A DNA stretch of 64,000 nucleotides, from the NCBI GenBank assembly GCA_038030265.1, contig CM075940.1, forward strand, positions 11,222,001 to 11,286,000, given 5' to 3'. Below, one piece after another: positions 1-14,438 of this stretch; position 1 is the stretch's first letter, and each line of letters begins with the position of its first letter. The notes under the pieces are model-generated. The model saw only the letters and a program-made list of their open reading frames with translations. It did not search any database and had not been told where the DNA came from. This stretch comes from Corythucha ciliata. Its lineage: Eukaryota > Arthropoda > Insecta > Hemiptera > Tingidae. Both the position numbers and the translations under genes were made by a program.

Positions 1-3000
1 TCAACTCTGAGCCTAAATCCAGAACAAAACAAAAGAACTCAGATATACCCAAGCAAGAGAGGAATGATGCAATAATTGTGGAAAAATAACAAATACAAAT
101 ATACCACTCAAGGAATGTCTGAGGTTAAAAATATGAAACGATGCATAACATAATCTAAGCGAAAAGGGTTTTACAAAAAGTACAATACCAACATTGAGAA
201 GCAGATGTAAAATGATGAAACGCCTTTGGTCACAGTTAACAAGATGCCTAAAGCTTACAGCAAGTGAGCATGAATGCTACCCGAGTTGTGAACGACAGTA
301 AAAAAAAAAAAAGTGATGTGGTGGGATGGGGAAGAAGCCTTTTTATTCACACGAACATAACAATACTTTTTATTCCTACGGGAGACTATTACCACCAAAG
401 CATTTGAATTGACTTTTTTTTTTGTCAATCGACACGCCGGGGAATTATTTTTCGAGGGAGCCCCCTCTCACCCCTTTAAGCTTGCCCGTTGACGGGCAGT
501 TCAGTATGATTGGTGGACTTGAGGGTGGTGATGAGAGAGGGCGAGGGAGTTTCTGGGCATAGAAATTGCATTCTAGGTAACGTAATTTGTGGAATTGGGG
601 AGGGTAGGCTTGCATCAGAGTAACACTGTTAGCGTTTACAAGATAAGTCACGCTGTCTAAACAAACCGCCCAGAGCCCTCGTGTCATCAACTACTATCCT
701 TTTATGTTAATATTTCCTTTATATTAATACTACATTGTCTATTACACGATTCTTGCTTTGTTCTGCTAATCACTTTTTGCCCTTAACGTCGTTTTCATCT
801 CCCCCTTCTTCATTTGATACTTATCTTACTGCAAGCATGATTGAGCAGCAATACAGCTAAACTAAATGATGGAAAAAAGAGGAGAAAACTTAGTGACAGA
901 TCCCAACCTCCCTCCGCACAGCCGCAATAGTGGAGATTTCATTTTTACAGTATTACCCTCAGGTACTCGTATCAAGAAAGTCTTTTGAAAATCGTAACAA
1001 TCTCTTTACCACTTCAAGCTTTAAGAAGGAAATACTTCAATTTTTCTTTCTCAAAAGTAGAAAATGAAGGACAGAGGTCTAAGGATATTCAAAAGTAGCC
1101 TTTTGAGTATACTCACTTGATATTGCCCCACTTGAGATAAATCCCCAGGAAACGTTTCTTTTTTTTTCTGAACGAACTTGTTTGGTATGAATGCATCTGG
1201 TGAAGGGTGAAGGGGAACATCCCCCTCCCTTCCGATTCCAAGTGAATGTAATATTTTGTACTTATATTGTTCGGGAGAAATTTCCCAAATTTTAACGACT
1301 TGCTCAGCTGTTTCTACTAAGAACTGCATAACCTATAGAAAAGAATTGTTACATATCAAATATTCAAAATGTCCTACTCTTTTCAATCGACAAAAAGTTC
1401 AAACAGGCAACCCCCCTCTCCCTCCCTCTCGCTCATCACAAAGAACTACGATTGTTCGCGAAATAAAAAAATGATGACGAGGAACGCAAAATGACGACTC
1501 TCGTGGGATTACAATCGAATTACATCATTAAGAGGCCCTATTTATTATCATTCGCTGGTGCGTACCCCTTTGCGCGTGCATTCTAACAAGATTCTCCCTT
1601 TCCACGACTCCAATCACCCACCAAACCACGCTTTTCACCCCTTTTTTTCCATCATTCTGGACTAACAACCTCCAAAACTGGGAATTTGAGGTATTTTTTG
1701 TCCCACGAGACAGATATAGAGGGTTGAAATCCGAATTAGAGCGCACAATATTATAATATTGTAGCGCGGTATGGGGAAGCCGGTGATAGTGTAACTCTAA
1801 TGGATTGGGTTGCCGAGAGCAAGAGAAGGAGTTGAGGGGGCTTGGTTTAAATGGGTATTCCCGAATAATGAGGCGACAGCAAGGGATTTAATTGGTAAAG
1901 GGGGTTTAACTTTATAGCTAGAAATCATCAAAATTTAATTGAGTTAACTCACACAGATCGCATTGCTCAACTTGAAAATACCTATAATATATCAAAACGC
2001 ACACAAAATGTGAAGAAAAATCGAGGAGGAGAACAACGCTACATTTTAAACTGCAATAATGATAACCTCGTCATTTCAGAGCGTTGAATTGAGTGATTTT
2101 GGGGTTTCACATGTGATCCAAATTCCATGTGTCAAAAGGGAATCACATTGTGATGCTCCCCTCCCCTTAAGGAGCACATCGTTGGTTACTAATAATAACG
2201 TATAGGCCTAAGTGCGGTATGGGGGGAAATCATTCAAAAATTGTATATGATTCTCCGACGACTGCACGAAATCCTCGTAATTTTTGAGGGACCCAAACTG
2301 CTAGGAAACCACCTGCAGCGCCAGAAAGACTAAAAATAAAAAACTTTGGGTCAAGTCAAACCTAATCAGTAGAACTTTACGATTCCAACAACCGTGTCCT
2401 TCCTACAAAATAAAATTACTGGTTCGAACAATTGAGTAAGAGAAAGTTTTGAAGCGCTGTTTTGTTTGCAAGGGTTTTTAAGCCTGAAATAAAAATAACA
2501 ATTTTTTTTTTTTACATCAAGCGCCCGAGCCGCGCAGAAACAATCAAAACTCAAAAAGGATTTAGAGGCATATAGCGGTTGACAAAGTGAAATCCTATTT
2601 GAAGCGCTATGAACGTTTTGTCGGGGTATTAGTCGTTTCCTTTATAGGAAGAAGAGAATGCTAGGCCGGACGCTGGGGGTTTGTGGAGGGGTAGGGGAGA
2701 GAGAATCGAAGAGGCAGCGAACACATGTGTGATTTTGTTTAAAACTGGTCTTAATTGAGAGAGCGAGGGAAAACGACGGAGCTCGAGAGTTGTGCATGAA
2801 AGTGGGGGGGGGGGATGGGTGTGGGATGAGGGTTGCGTGAATTTCAGCAAACGCGGGATGTGGTTAAAGGATGTGAAGGGGAAGAGGGAGGGAGAGAGAG
2901 TGAATGAGGGTTGTTCACGCTCGGGAAGCTGCGAAGAATATCTGGATAGGACAATAAGATCAGCTGACTCTCTTTCTCTGTCTTCTGCATCTGTCGGCGA

Positions 3001-4640
3001 GGGCAGCGGGGATTAACTTATCAATCCACCCCCCCCCACCCAATCTCACCAATCGAACTCACCGCATTCTTATCAATCAAATACATAAGAGGTTTTTCAC
3101 TAATATGCGGATCTAAAGATTTTTAAATTTTGCTGTGGCAAATTTACCTTCTAGTCTCTCATTTGTTTAAGAACCAAGCATTTTTATCGCCAATTGAAAC
3201 GAAGTTTAAAACTCTTCAAGAACGTTAATTTATCCCTTTTTATCCTCATGCCCCGTTGAGGTGAATTGAAACAGTTTAAGAGCTTAGGGGGCTTCAACCG
3301 AGGTGGCAATGACTCGCCGCTCGCAACAATAGAAGCCCAACTAAGAATGAAGGGGGTGAGGTTCAGGCCCGTCGTTTTAAATTTGAAATGAGCTCCAATT
3401 AGTACGGGAATAAGGAAACGGATTATAGTTGGGGAATGCATTTCACGTTTGATTACCGTTCAGAGCTCCGATTGTACTCTCAGCTCGTTAAATAGATTTT
3501 TTTTTTTTTTAAATTGCGGTTATATCGTCAGGGGAGACCGCAAGAACCAACGAAGTTTTTTCAGCGGTCGTTTCATTGATTGAGTAGAAAAGGGATTGTG
3601 AGGCGGCAAAGGAAAGAACGGGTGGGGGTTAGATGAATGGGCTCAGTTACCCGTAGGCCGTCCATTCAGAGCCGCTCACATGTGAAATAGTCTCCCAGGG
3701 ACCCTTCCCAGTCATCTCAACCCCCCCCCCTCCACAACACGAGCCATCAGCCCATGAAAATCTCACAGGCTCATTTCAATTAATTTTGCCCTTTTTTTCA
3801 TAGAATTTTAGAATTTTCTCTTCGAAACTTGAGATATCAAAAAATTGCGTCAAACAAATTCAAAAAAAAAAATCACTCCAGCGTTCCATCAAGAATTTGG
3901 AGTTAACTCATTCTTTTGTTCATTTATTTTAGGGGCTCGTGTATAACCACATCAAGGCAATCAAGGACTAATCTGAATGGCATGGTGTTCAATAACAAGA
4001 AACTACTTGAGGCGTCCATCGGTTTCTGCCTAGGACGAAAATGTTTCGCTGACCGATTACAACGGTTACTATTTTAAAGAGTCCCTTGTGTTCACATGTT
4101 TGCTAAAATGTAAACAATAAATATAAATTTCGCATGAATTACAAGTTCAAAACATTTCCGAAATGAATTGATAATGAAGGAATATGAATCAACTCCAGAA
4201 TTTAAACAAAGTAACTGGTGGTGACATGAACTAGGGTTTTCGTCACAATAATTTTATTCGACAAAAATCGATTGAAATAGTTTTTTAAACATATATTTGG
4301 AGGAGGGGTTTACGTTAGAGGGAGGAGTAGCTCCCTCTGTCACTGTGAGGGGGTGGAGAAAAGAGGGTGAGAAATATAATTTGGGTATTGGGGATATTAT
4401 GGAGAGGGCTCACGGGGGTAGATTGGATCTGGAGATAGAGGCAGTGGGGTGTGGAAATGGCAAGATGGCAGCTACGAAATGAGGGACTCGATGGAAATGG
4501 ATGAATAGGGTGGGGAGTAGAAGGGTGAGCGAGCCCTGGTGAAAGAGGGGAAAAAAGGGAAGTTGGGTTGGAGCTCTCATTCTGTCTATCTATCTCTCTC
4601 TTTCTCGTCAAAACCTCCACTTATTTCTTGCTTCTCTTTC
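1..4640. other. non-coding flank, no gene recognised
   Basis: Both strands were read and no recognisable protein domain, RNA gene or bounded mobile element was found. The sequence is AT-rich with short A/T runs and G or C homopolymers of 9-11 bases (about 2804-2814, 3029-3037, 3721-3730). Short reading frames here have low-complexity or stop-bounded translations. Because the Pax6-type exons lie just to the right on the minus strand, this stretch is on their 3' side and may be intron, but no homeodomain exon was found in it. Confidence 0.5.
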
Positions 4641-4646
4641 TCTTTT

Positions 4647-4690
4647 TTCTTCTTCTTCTTCTTCTCTTCTTCTTCTTCTTCTTCTTCTTG
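4647..4690. repeat. TTC/CTT microsatellite
   Basis: An almost uninterrupted run of TTC triplets, broken once by a CTCTTC unit, follows a pyrimidine-rich lead-in. It is a simple sequence repeat of about 14 units with no coding context. Confidence 0.9.
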
Positions 4691-5060
4691 ATCTCTAACT
4701 GATCTTTTCTAGCAAGTAGGGATTTACCTTCTCCCTGCTTGGATAATTTAGGTACCTAATTTGTTTACTAGCATTTCCGCCGATTTCAATGTGTTGACAA
4801 CTTCGAAACGCAAATGACGATGCAAAAGTCCTTACAACTATTCAAAGGAAGCATAAATCAAAACTTTGCCATAACGCTGGCTATACTTTGACCAGGGAAG
4901 GCTGCAGGTTAAAAGTAACCGAGGACTATCAGCCCAACACTATGCATTTATTTTTTATATGAGGAAAAAAATGCGAACGTGTTTATAGCGGGGTTGAACG
5001 AAGTCATTTTCAACGAAAGAGTAGCACCCACGATCCTCGGTCAGGACTATACCACTCATC

Positions 5061-5171
5061 CTAACACTATTTACCGTAGCAAGTAAGACACAAGCCGAAA
5101 CACTAGGTGATGCGGTATCAATTGGAGTTCCGCAAGGTCCCGTTTCAGGTGCATTCCTATTTCTAGCCTAG
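5061..5171 (+). pseudogene. fragment of LINE-type reverse transcriptase
   Basis: One frame reads through 36 codons to a TAG and contains the string SIGVPQGPVSGAFLFLA. This matches the conserved reverse-transcriptase block of non-LTR retrotransposons, usually G-V-P-Q-G-S-x-L-G-P-x-L-F. The usual Ser-Ile/Val-Leu-Gly core is altered and the frame stops just where the following I-N-D block would be expected. No flanking RT motif, poly(A) tail or target duplication was found. It is most likely a small old relic of a LINE. The call rests on a single motif. Confidence 0.5.
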
Positions 5172-5176
5172 TTCAC

Positions 5177-8100
5177 GTCGTTGACCTCTATTCCCCACAA
5201 TGTGCAATTGATTCAGCACATGCATGTTGTGCACTTGAATGATTGTGGGTTGGATAGGGTGGCATTTTTTTTGTTATGTTTATGCTTGTGCTTTGTAGCC
5301 ACTAGCAGTCGTATTAAATGTGTTATATTTTATTTCATTTTTAGGCTAGTTTTAAATGTTTATTTTTCCATTTCTTACGAATATAACCAGGTCTATGATC
5401 GTTATATTTATTTGTTGTAGTATGGATTTATATTTAAAAGGTGTCTAATTTACAATACAAGGAGTTGAAGATTGCATTTCTGGCGAGTTTGTACTCATGA
5501 CATAACATTATTTTGTGTTCTAAATCATCAACTTCGTTACACGTGGTGCAAGAGGAGTTGTTCGCCCGACCGATTCTATACAAACAAGCATTGCAAATTC
5601 CATGATTTGATCTCAGTCGACTTATTATCCGTATGTCTTTCCGTGATAGGTTTGAATTAAGGAACCACAGTTTTGTGGGTATGCGAGGATTTTTTTTTGT
5701 AGAAAAGTACTTTTTGTTCTTCAGGGTGGCATTGCGGTCTTGACGAAAAACCGTGGTCTTATACGTCCCGGTCTTACAAAAGTGATTAGTTCACTGAGAT
5801 TAAAAGTGCGGAGAATAATTAAAGTTTGGATGCACTGGTAGGCTGAGTGGCATAAGTTGAAAATACCGGAAGAGGGTGGGGCAACTAAAACGGCAGGCGT
5901 GTCTATAATAGAAGCGTAAAGACTCTCGATCGTCCACCAAACATGTAAACTACGCGGGACTCACTAAAAATAAAATGATCAAACAGATTACACGGGTTCT
6001 CACGTTGTGTGGAGGCCAAGAGGCTAGGCATGAAGAAAAATGTTTTGAGGAAAATAATTATTGACCTCGTTTTATGAATAATCTTCCGCTTAATCTACTA
6101 ATTTGGTGAATACGTAAACTTTTGATAAGTTGAAAGGAGGGAAAATGTGTCAGGATGTCCCACTGGTTGTAAAAGTGTAGTGCTTAGACGAAAATAACAA
6201 CTACCAAATAAAATCACGCATTATAAATACCAATTGGTCCCTCACACCCCTCCACCAACCACTTCACATAATGCGCTATCGCGGGAACTATACCTCGCCC
6301 CGCAAGACATAGAATGAAATGCCGGTCATCACCTATCCTCGCGCTCGGTTGACTATAAACGCGTAATGACAGTCAGATGCTCCAAAAGCCAAAACACAAA
6401 GGTCTGTGCATACGGTAATTTAATAGATAGGGGAAGAGCGTAATTACTCCCTTGATCACTCAGAACCGCATGTATGCTTTGAAGAAGTGATCCTGACAGC
6501 AGGGAAACAAAGCTTTACAGATAAAAATCTTTGTCTAAATTCATAATTGGACTGATACAATTGCAATACCTGATGCTGAAATTATATTTTCCTCGGTCCT
6601 TCTCTACTTAAGTACATTAAATGCAATTGGCTCAGTGTTTGCTCGAACTTGAAAGGAATTAAGGATGATGTGAGGGTGGGGTGTATAAAGGGATGTTGGT
6701 GCGGAACGAGAGGGAAAAAAGGAGAGAGCGTGTATCCCATTTGTTACTTCTAAAAGGGTATGACTGTCGATATGTCTACTAGAGCCATTAAACGCCTAAA
6801 CACGGGACTCATCTGTCATATAAATAGGGGGCTGCTTCTGATCGCTTTACAGGCCTTCCTTTTTCCAAAGGATGGATGGAGGAATAGGGGGATTTTTTGA
6901 AGATCTGCAAATGACTCTTACTTTTTATGTCCTACAACTTTTTAAAATGCCACTATTGACTGTCAGCGTAATTCATCAAACGATTTAAATCAAAAGATTG
7001 ATAGTTCTTTTAATTAGTTGATAAAAAAAAAATAATTTCTGAGTGGAAAACCAGTTTCAAAAGATGAAAAAGAAGGGGACTCGAAAAAGCTGGCGCAGAG
7101 ATCATTTTTCAGATTCGGAAACTAATGGCCATTATAGAACCAATATGCAGATCGTCAACGGGGTCCTGTTCAATCATTTTGTGGCTCAGGTTCCCGACGA
7201 AGGGCGGTATGTTAGAACCAATATCGACTATCCTCTGATTACATTTAAATTATAATTTTATGCATTTTTTTAGGTACACTATTTTTTTTAAATCACCATC
7301 AGAACTTATTACGAGAACCATCATTTAATATATTGCTTCTTTGTTTTGTTTTTTATTTCGTTTTTTTTTTTTGTTTTTATTTGTTTTCAAGACCAAGTTA
7401 AAAGTCAAAACCAAAAGAGGATTTAAACTCAAGATTTTTAGGCTTTTTTTAAGTGGTGGGAAGGGGTGATTGTAGCGAGGAGGAACAATGGTGGATGAAA
7501 ACAGGGCGCAGGCGTTCCCATCTTTCGATATTCGGAGAGAGACAGAAGGCGAGAAAGAGCGATATTCTCCCCAGATTAAAATCTGCGAAATTGAACAGGA
7601 TACAGTGCATATAAAAATAAAACTGCTTTAAGGACGAAGAAGGGTATCGAACACTGTTCTTCCTGAGCCCCCCCCCCCACCCTTCTTTCCACCAAAAGAG
7701 AGGGACGATAAAATACTGTGCGAGTGTGAGATTGAAGGGTGACAACAACGTAGAGGGGGACGGATAAAACTCGATGCATTATATGAATCAAGCAAAACGT
7801 GTAAAAATGGCGGAAATCCATGAGGGCACAATTCGAGGACCGCGTTTGTTATAATTTTATGCACTTTCATTTTATGTTCCTTCTCAGCTTAAAAATATCC
7901 CCTTCATTCATTGAAAGCTAAAAACAAAACCTTATTATTCTGAATCAGTAGCAAGGAAATGCTGTTTAATCCTCTTATGCAAAATGAGAATGACGGAAAA
8001 AATGAAGTAATGAAATGAAGCGAAATAAAGCTACATTGATCGTTCCAACAAGGCTCGTATAGAAAAGATCCCGTTAAAGTGATTTCCTCAGGAGTTCAAG

Positions 8101-8225
8101 GGCCTCTGTTTATGTTTACATGCCTGTGAGGCTTCATATCCCTCAACAAACACAATGCCCGAATTTGAGCAAGAAGGGGAATACAACCCCCTCCACAAAG
8201 ACTCTTTTATTAAAAAGGTACTTAC
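5177..8225. other. non-coding, probably intron or 3' flank of the Pax6-type gene
   Basis: No domain-bearing frame was found. Frames at 7449-7870 (minus) overlap each other in different phases across a C11 run and a pyrimidine-rich tract, which suggests chance. A short cluster of the word GGTCTTG or GGTCTTA near 5740-5780 recurs at 28186-28690 and may mark the end of a MITE family. Since the paired domain is broken after N-I-P-S by a good donor at 8225, the next Pax6 exon must lie to the left. None could be seen in this interval. Confidence 0.4.
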
Positions 8226-8406
8226 AGAAGGAATGTTGTCGTTGGTGCAGATTCCCTCGGAAAGAAGTCGATCCCGAATTTCCCAGGCGAAAATGGACGG
8301 ACACTCTCTTTTATAATCGGCGATCTTTGTCACCACGCCATTCGTAGCAACCCGAGGCTTCGATCCTCCAATTGCTCTCGGTTTTATTGAACCCGTCTCG
8401 TAATAC
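8226..8406 (-). CDS. toy: Pax6/twin-of-eyeless paired domain, second exon (C-terminal half)
   Basis: This exon completes most of the paired domain begun at 8469-8679. It follows a 62-bp intron, and its first base finishes an AGG arginine codon. It then encodes 60 residues from [20 protein letters not shown] through [20 protein letters not shown] to CTNDNIPS. This is the PAI-domain tail, linker and most of the RED subdomain of a Pax6-class DNA-binding domain. The acceptor reads TTCCAG and the donor GTAAGT, phase 0. From my knowledge of the family, SIKPRAIGG and [24 protein letters not shown] fit arthropod twin of eyeless better than eyeless or Pax2/5/8. The product would be a nuclear transcription factor at the top of eye and head specification. 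The last residues of the domain and the homeodomain lie on exons not found in this window. Confidence 0.9.
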
Positions 8407-8467
8407 CTGGAACCAATATAATGAAATCACTGTCCCTTTATCAATTGAATGTCATCATTTTATGTTA

Positions 8468-11052
<2,585 letters not shown>

Positions 11053-11095
11053 GGGTGACTGGTACTTGGTTGAACAAAATAAGAGGGGCGATTAT
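11053..11095 (+). repeat. 43-bp direct repeat, left copy (end of palindromic MITE)
   Basis: These 43 bases are identical to 15087-15129, where they form the beginning of a hairpin MITE. Here they run directly into the TGTTGG start of the Copia-1 LTR. The piece therefore looks like a MITE end cut by the Copia insertion. The duplication of the same 43 bases beyond the truncated 3' end of Copia-1 is not explained by simple insertion. Confidence 0.7.
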
Positions 11096-11197
11096 GTTGG
11101 AGAGTTACTTGTTCTGAAGATATTTTAATTATTTGCGTCTAATAAAAGTTCCCTTAATTTTTCGCGCGTTTCACTAGTTTTCCCTGCAATTTTAATT
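11095..11197 (+). repeat. putative short 5' LTR of Copia-1, followed by tRNA-iMet-type primer site
   Basis: The segment starts TGTTGGAG, the usual Copia LTR start. It is followed at about 11197-11213 by TTGGTTATGGGCCCAGC, the internal initiator-tRNA primer site used by Copia elements. Copia-2 in this window has the same arrangement with GGTTATGGGCC after its 5' LTR. The LTR would be only about 100 bp. No 3' partner exists because the element's right end is missing, so the 3' boundary is by analogy only. Confidence 0.45.
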
Positions 11198-11263
11198 GGT
11201 TATGGGCCCAGCAGTGATCCAACGATCCTAACTGCACGCGTGGAAAAGAATTACGTCGCGAAA

Positions 11264-11980
11264 ATGGACCTTAAAGTGGTTTTGGAGAAGCTGAATGGTT
11301 CCAATTGGCCGAGATGGAAACGGCAAGTAGAACTTCTGCTCGACGTCTACGACGTGGTGATTGGGTCTCACAGAAGGTGATTCAGACATTTAAAAAATGG
11401 AAAACGGTTGATTCCCTTGCTCAGGTTCTGCTCGTGTCGAACTTGAATGACGCTAATGTTGACCTAACGGCGACTTGTGATACTTCCGATGAAACGAGGC
11501 AAAGGCTTTTGTCTGTTCACGAACAAAGTTCCGGCCAGCGTTTAGATAGACTCCTGGAATCTTTTTTCTCGTCTGGTAAGGCGGACGATGAAGACATAGC
11601 TATCTACGTCTCTCGACTTCAAAGACTTTTTGCTGAAATCGACGATGAGCTAAACAAACTGTCGAAAGTCATTTCTAAACCTCGTCCGCTGGGAGGGAGC
11701 AAGAAAAACAGAGAAGTTGGGAAGACAAATGAAATAAAATGTTTCATTTGCGACGAAGTGGACCACTTTGCCGCTAAATGCCCATCGAAATCAAAACCTA
11801 AGGCAAACGTCGTAAGTCTGTTGTGTATCTCGGCTGAAACCAAAACGAACGATAAGAATTGGATAGCTGATAGTGGTGCTTCACACCACATGACTCCATA
11901 TGTTCCATATGTCCATATGTTAAACAACACCGGAAGACCTACAAGCCGAGGACGGAGAGAGCAACATCACCAGGTGAAAT
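11264..11980 (+). pseudogene. Copia-1 gag and protease remnant
   Basis: The frame opening at 11264 begins MDLKVVLEKLNGSNWPRWKR, the N-terminus typical of Copia Gag, and hits a stop near 11378. The reading continues in another frame from about 11380 with R-L-Q-R-L-F-A-E-I-type Gag helices. Then comes a zinc knuckle CFICDEVDHFAAKC (C-x2-C-x4-H-x4-C, with Val where Gly usually precedes His), and the aspartic-protease motif WIADSGASHHM near 11860-11890. In intact relatives these encode the nucleocapsid and the polyprotein protease. The frame breaks again soon after the protease motif. Confidence 0.8.
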
Positions 11981-11989
11981 AGTCTTAGC

Positions 11990-12605
11990 CGACCTGTGTG
12001 GACTAATGGAAGAGGCATCCATCGGTGGTTCGAAGTGCCTTGTAGTCAAAGACGACTTTTCGCGGTCCCGACGAATCAACCAAACTGGACCGACGTCAGT
12101 TCCTGGCAAAGCGCCCATACAGTTGTGGTCAGGAAAATGTCAAATGCCCATCCAACATTTCAGGGCATTCGGCACAACCTGCTACGTCCATGTACTTAAG
12201 CCAAGAAGAACCAAGTGGTCAGCGAAAGCTCAGAAAGGCATTCTAGTTGGGTACTGCGGAGAACGAGATGGTTTTCGGGTTTACGTCGATGGACACGTTA
12301 TTTCGTCAGCGGACGTTATTTTTAAACCTGACAATGAAACGACTGTTTCTTCAACTGAAAATTACGCTGCACAAAAACGCTCGTTGAAACCATCGGAATA
12401 CGCTCAGATACCTCTAGCATTCAACAGGGACGACACCCTCAACTATTCAGAGAGAGAAATCGATATTGGGACAGCGCCAGAGGAAACAGTGGAGAATGAG
12501 CCCACCGATGCGACCGAATTGGAATCAGCTCACTCAGAAAATGATTCGTACAGCCTCGATGTTGAGCATAACTCAACTTTTGCATCCGGTGGAATGGAAT
12601 CTTGA
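11990..12605 (+). pseudogene. Copia-1 integrase remnant, core deleted
   Basis: The frame starting near 12006 opens with EEASIGGSKCLVVKDDFSRS, the part after the first catalytic Asp of Copia integrases. It then jumps directly to text resembling the end of the core (KAPIQLWSGK, HFRAFGTTCYVHV) and the chromodomain-proximal GILVGYCGERDGFRVYV segment. The stretch that should carry the second Asp and the Glu is absent. A loop-out deletion of several hundred bases is the simplest explanation. A Ser/Glu/Asp-rich linker follows to the stop at 12605. Confidence 0.75.
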
Positions 12606-12699
12606 GGTCCAAGCGAGAACAGGGTTGTGATTCGTTCTGGAAGGCAAGTAAAGCCACCAGACTTCCTAAAAGAAATTGTCTGTGTCGCTGAAGAATCGA

Positions 12700-13142
12700 T
12701 GAGTGTCCAAGAAGTCATGTCATCAGCCCCCCTGGCGTGAAGATATATGGATGAAGAAATGGAATCCCTAGTGAAAAACGAAGTCTTCGAGCTTGTAAAG
12801 CCGCCTGGGGGAGCCAAAATAATCGGAAGCCGACGGGTTCTGCGTGAAAAATTAAACTCAGATGGGACAGTCCAGCGCCTTAAAGCTCGTCTCGTAGCAA
12901 GACGATTTTCTCAGCAGAAGGGAATCGACTATGGTGAACAGTTTAGTCCTGTGGCGAGACTTGAAACTGTGAGAACAGTCATCAGTGTTGCTGTTAATGA
13001 AAACTTGCACATGCGCCAATTTGATGTGAAGACAGCATTTTTATACGGCTTTCTCGAGGAAAAGTTGTTCGTGAGTCAGCCGAAAGGATACGACGATGGC
13101 TCTGGGAAGGTGTGGAAGCTTAAAAGAAGCCTATATGGTCAA
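12700..13142 (+). pseudogene. Copia-1 reverse transcriptase, N-terminal part
   Basis: From the Met at 12747 the frame reads MDEEMESLVKNEVFELVKPP, then LNSDGTVQRLKARLVARRFS, FSPVARLETVRTVISVAV and MRQFDVKTAFLYGFLEEKLF. These are conserved fingers and palm blocks of Copia reverse transcriptase, with the first catalytic Asp in QFDVKTA. It is interrupted after KLKRSLYG by a piggyBac-type insertion whose left end is at 13143; the remainder resumes at 14439. Confidence 0.88.
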
Positions 13143-14434
13143 CCCTAGAATAGCACCGTGGTTTCTATCTGGGCTACTGGCATCGTGGGGTGTTGAACAC
13201 CCAAGTTTTGAAAACTCGTTATGGGAAACATAATTTGCTCAATTGTATCCAATTCTTGCTCCAGTTAATTCTTTAGAGCCATAAGATAAAGTCATAAATT
13301 GACACCAAAATTTATTGAAACAGGCGTAAAAGTGAAGCCAAGTACTGTTTAACGTTTTCTTTCGAGTACTTTTTTAAAAATTCAAAATAAAATATGCCTG
13401 ACTAGGAATCATCATGGTAACCATAAAATTACGAAACTAGAGGCTTGGTAAGACAATTTTAAAAAAGAATTGAAATAAAAAATGAGATTTTCTCCAACTT
13501 GTATGATTACAAACATTGGTAACATTTGTGAGAGCTTGTGAAAATGGGCAATCCTCTCTGGGATGACCACAAGTCGACGACATTGAGATGGGAAGACTTA
13601 TTAACCCCTGCAATGTAAAGGAGCCCAATAAAAGCTTTAATTTCCAACTGGTCAGTTATTCCGTGGTACGACTGAAGCAAGCTACAGGAATTGCGCCTTC
13701 GCTCGATCTCTTCGTTCGCGTGTTTTACTATAAGATCGATGGCAGTTGAATCGAAGAGTAGTTGAAATGCTTGGACTACGGATATTCTTGGCTTCTCCTT
13801 GTCGGCCAGGCCGTCCAGAAACGATATTTCTCAATTTCAATCGTCATTTGTTAGAAGGTACATCTTTTTGTCACACGTATCCTTTTCTTCCTTTCATTAC
13901 GGCAGCTTTTCTTGACTTCCGTGGTGGTTCTCCTAGGTCGGGCTCCTCGTCATCGTTCACCTCATTTTCTTCAACTGACTCTGAAGGGATTGGGACTTGA
14001 TCGACCTCTTCTTCTGAATCCGACGGATCTTGAACTTCCACTTCCTCATCTTCTGAGTCACTGGGCTCACCTCCAATAGATTCCTCTTGTTCTAATTCTG
14101 TCAAGAAGTCGCGTATTTCTTCCGGTCTCCAGAATTTCTTTGAACTCGCCATATTAATTAACAACACGACCGAACGGCTGGAGACACAAATCACAAACGG
14201 AGCCAATAAAACACACGTTCACGGCACGGTGGAGTGTTGGACACCCCAAGTAAACTTTACGTCCACTCCCTTGGAAAACTAATGCGAGACTGACCTTGAC
14301 AGTGACATGATCTTACAGAGCAGATCCACGCGTACATTTACGAGAAGCTATATGAGCCACTGGGAACCCCAGAAATGTGATAACGGAAAGAAAAGCGCTT
14401 GGGGTGTTCCTCACCCCACGGTGCCATTCCAGGG
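13143..14434 (-). mobile_element. piggyBac-type deletion derivative inserted in Copia-1
   Basis: The left end reads CCCTAGAATAGCACCGTGG and the right end is the inverted CCCTGGAATGGCACCGTGG, with 17 of 19 bases matching. The right flank is TTAA (14435-14438), the invariant piggyBac target. The left flank is TCAA (13139-13142), a one-base decay of TTAA. Internal GGGGTGTT/AACACCCC subterminal repeats sit near both ends. On the minus strand the element contains the N-terminal half of a transposase but no catalytic DDD region. At 1,292 bp it is a non-autonomous derivative. Confidence 0.88.
13508..14152 (-). pseudogene. piggyBac-like transposase, N-terminal half, frameshifted
   Basis: The start codon at 14150-14152 begins MASSKKFWRPEEIRDFLTEL and leads into a long Asp/Glu/Ser stretch, the acidic N-terminus usual for piggyBac transposases. 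The frame ends near 13871. In a second frame from about 13822 the sequence continues FLDGLADKEKPRISVVQAFQ, then STAIDLIVKHANEEIERRR, then DQLEIKAFIGLLYIAGVNKS and a VDLWSS segment. That is the conserved block preceding the DDE core of the DDE_Tnp_1_7 family. The reading degenerates after 13510 and the catalytic aspartates are missing, so the product would be inactive. Confidence 0.82.
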
Positions 14435-14438
14435 TTAA

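Noticed and set aside
7449..7870. Three overlapping minus-strand frames of 80-99 codons
   Set aside because: They overlap in different phases across a C11 tract and pyrimidine-rich DNA, with no motif; this is a chance cluster.
13746..14000. Plus-strand 84-codon frame with a serine run
   Set aside because: It is the antisense of the acidic N-terminus of the piggyBac-type transposase.
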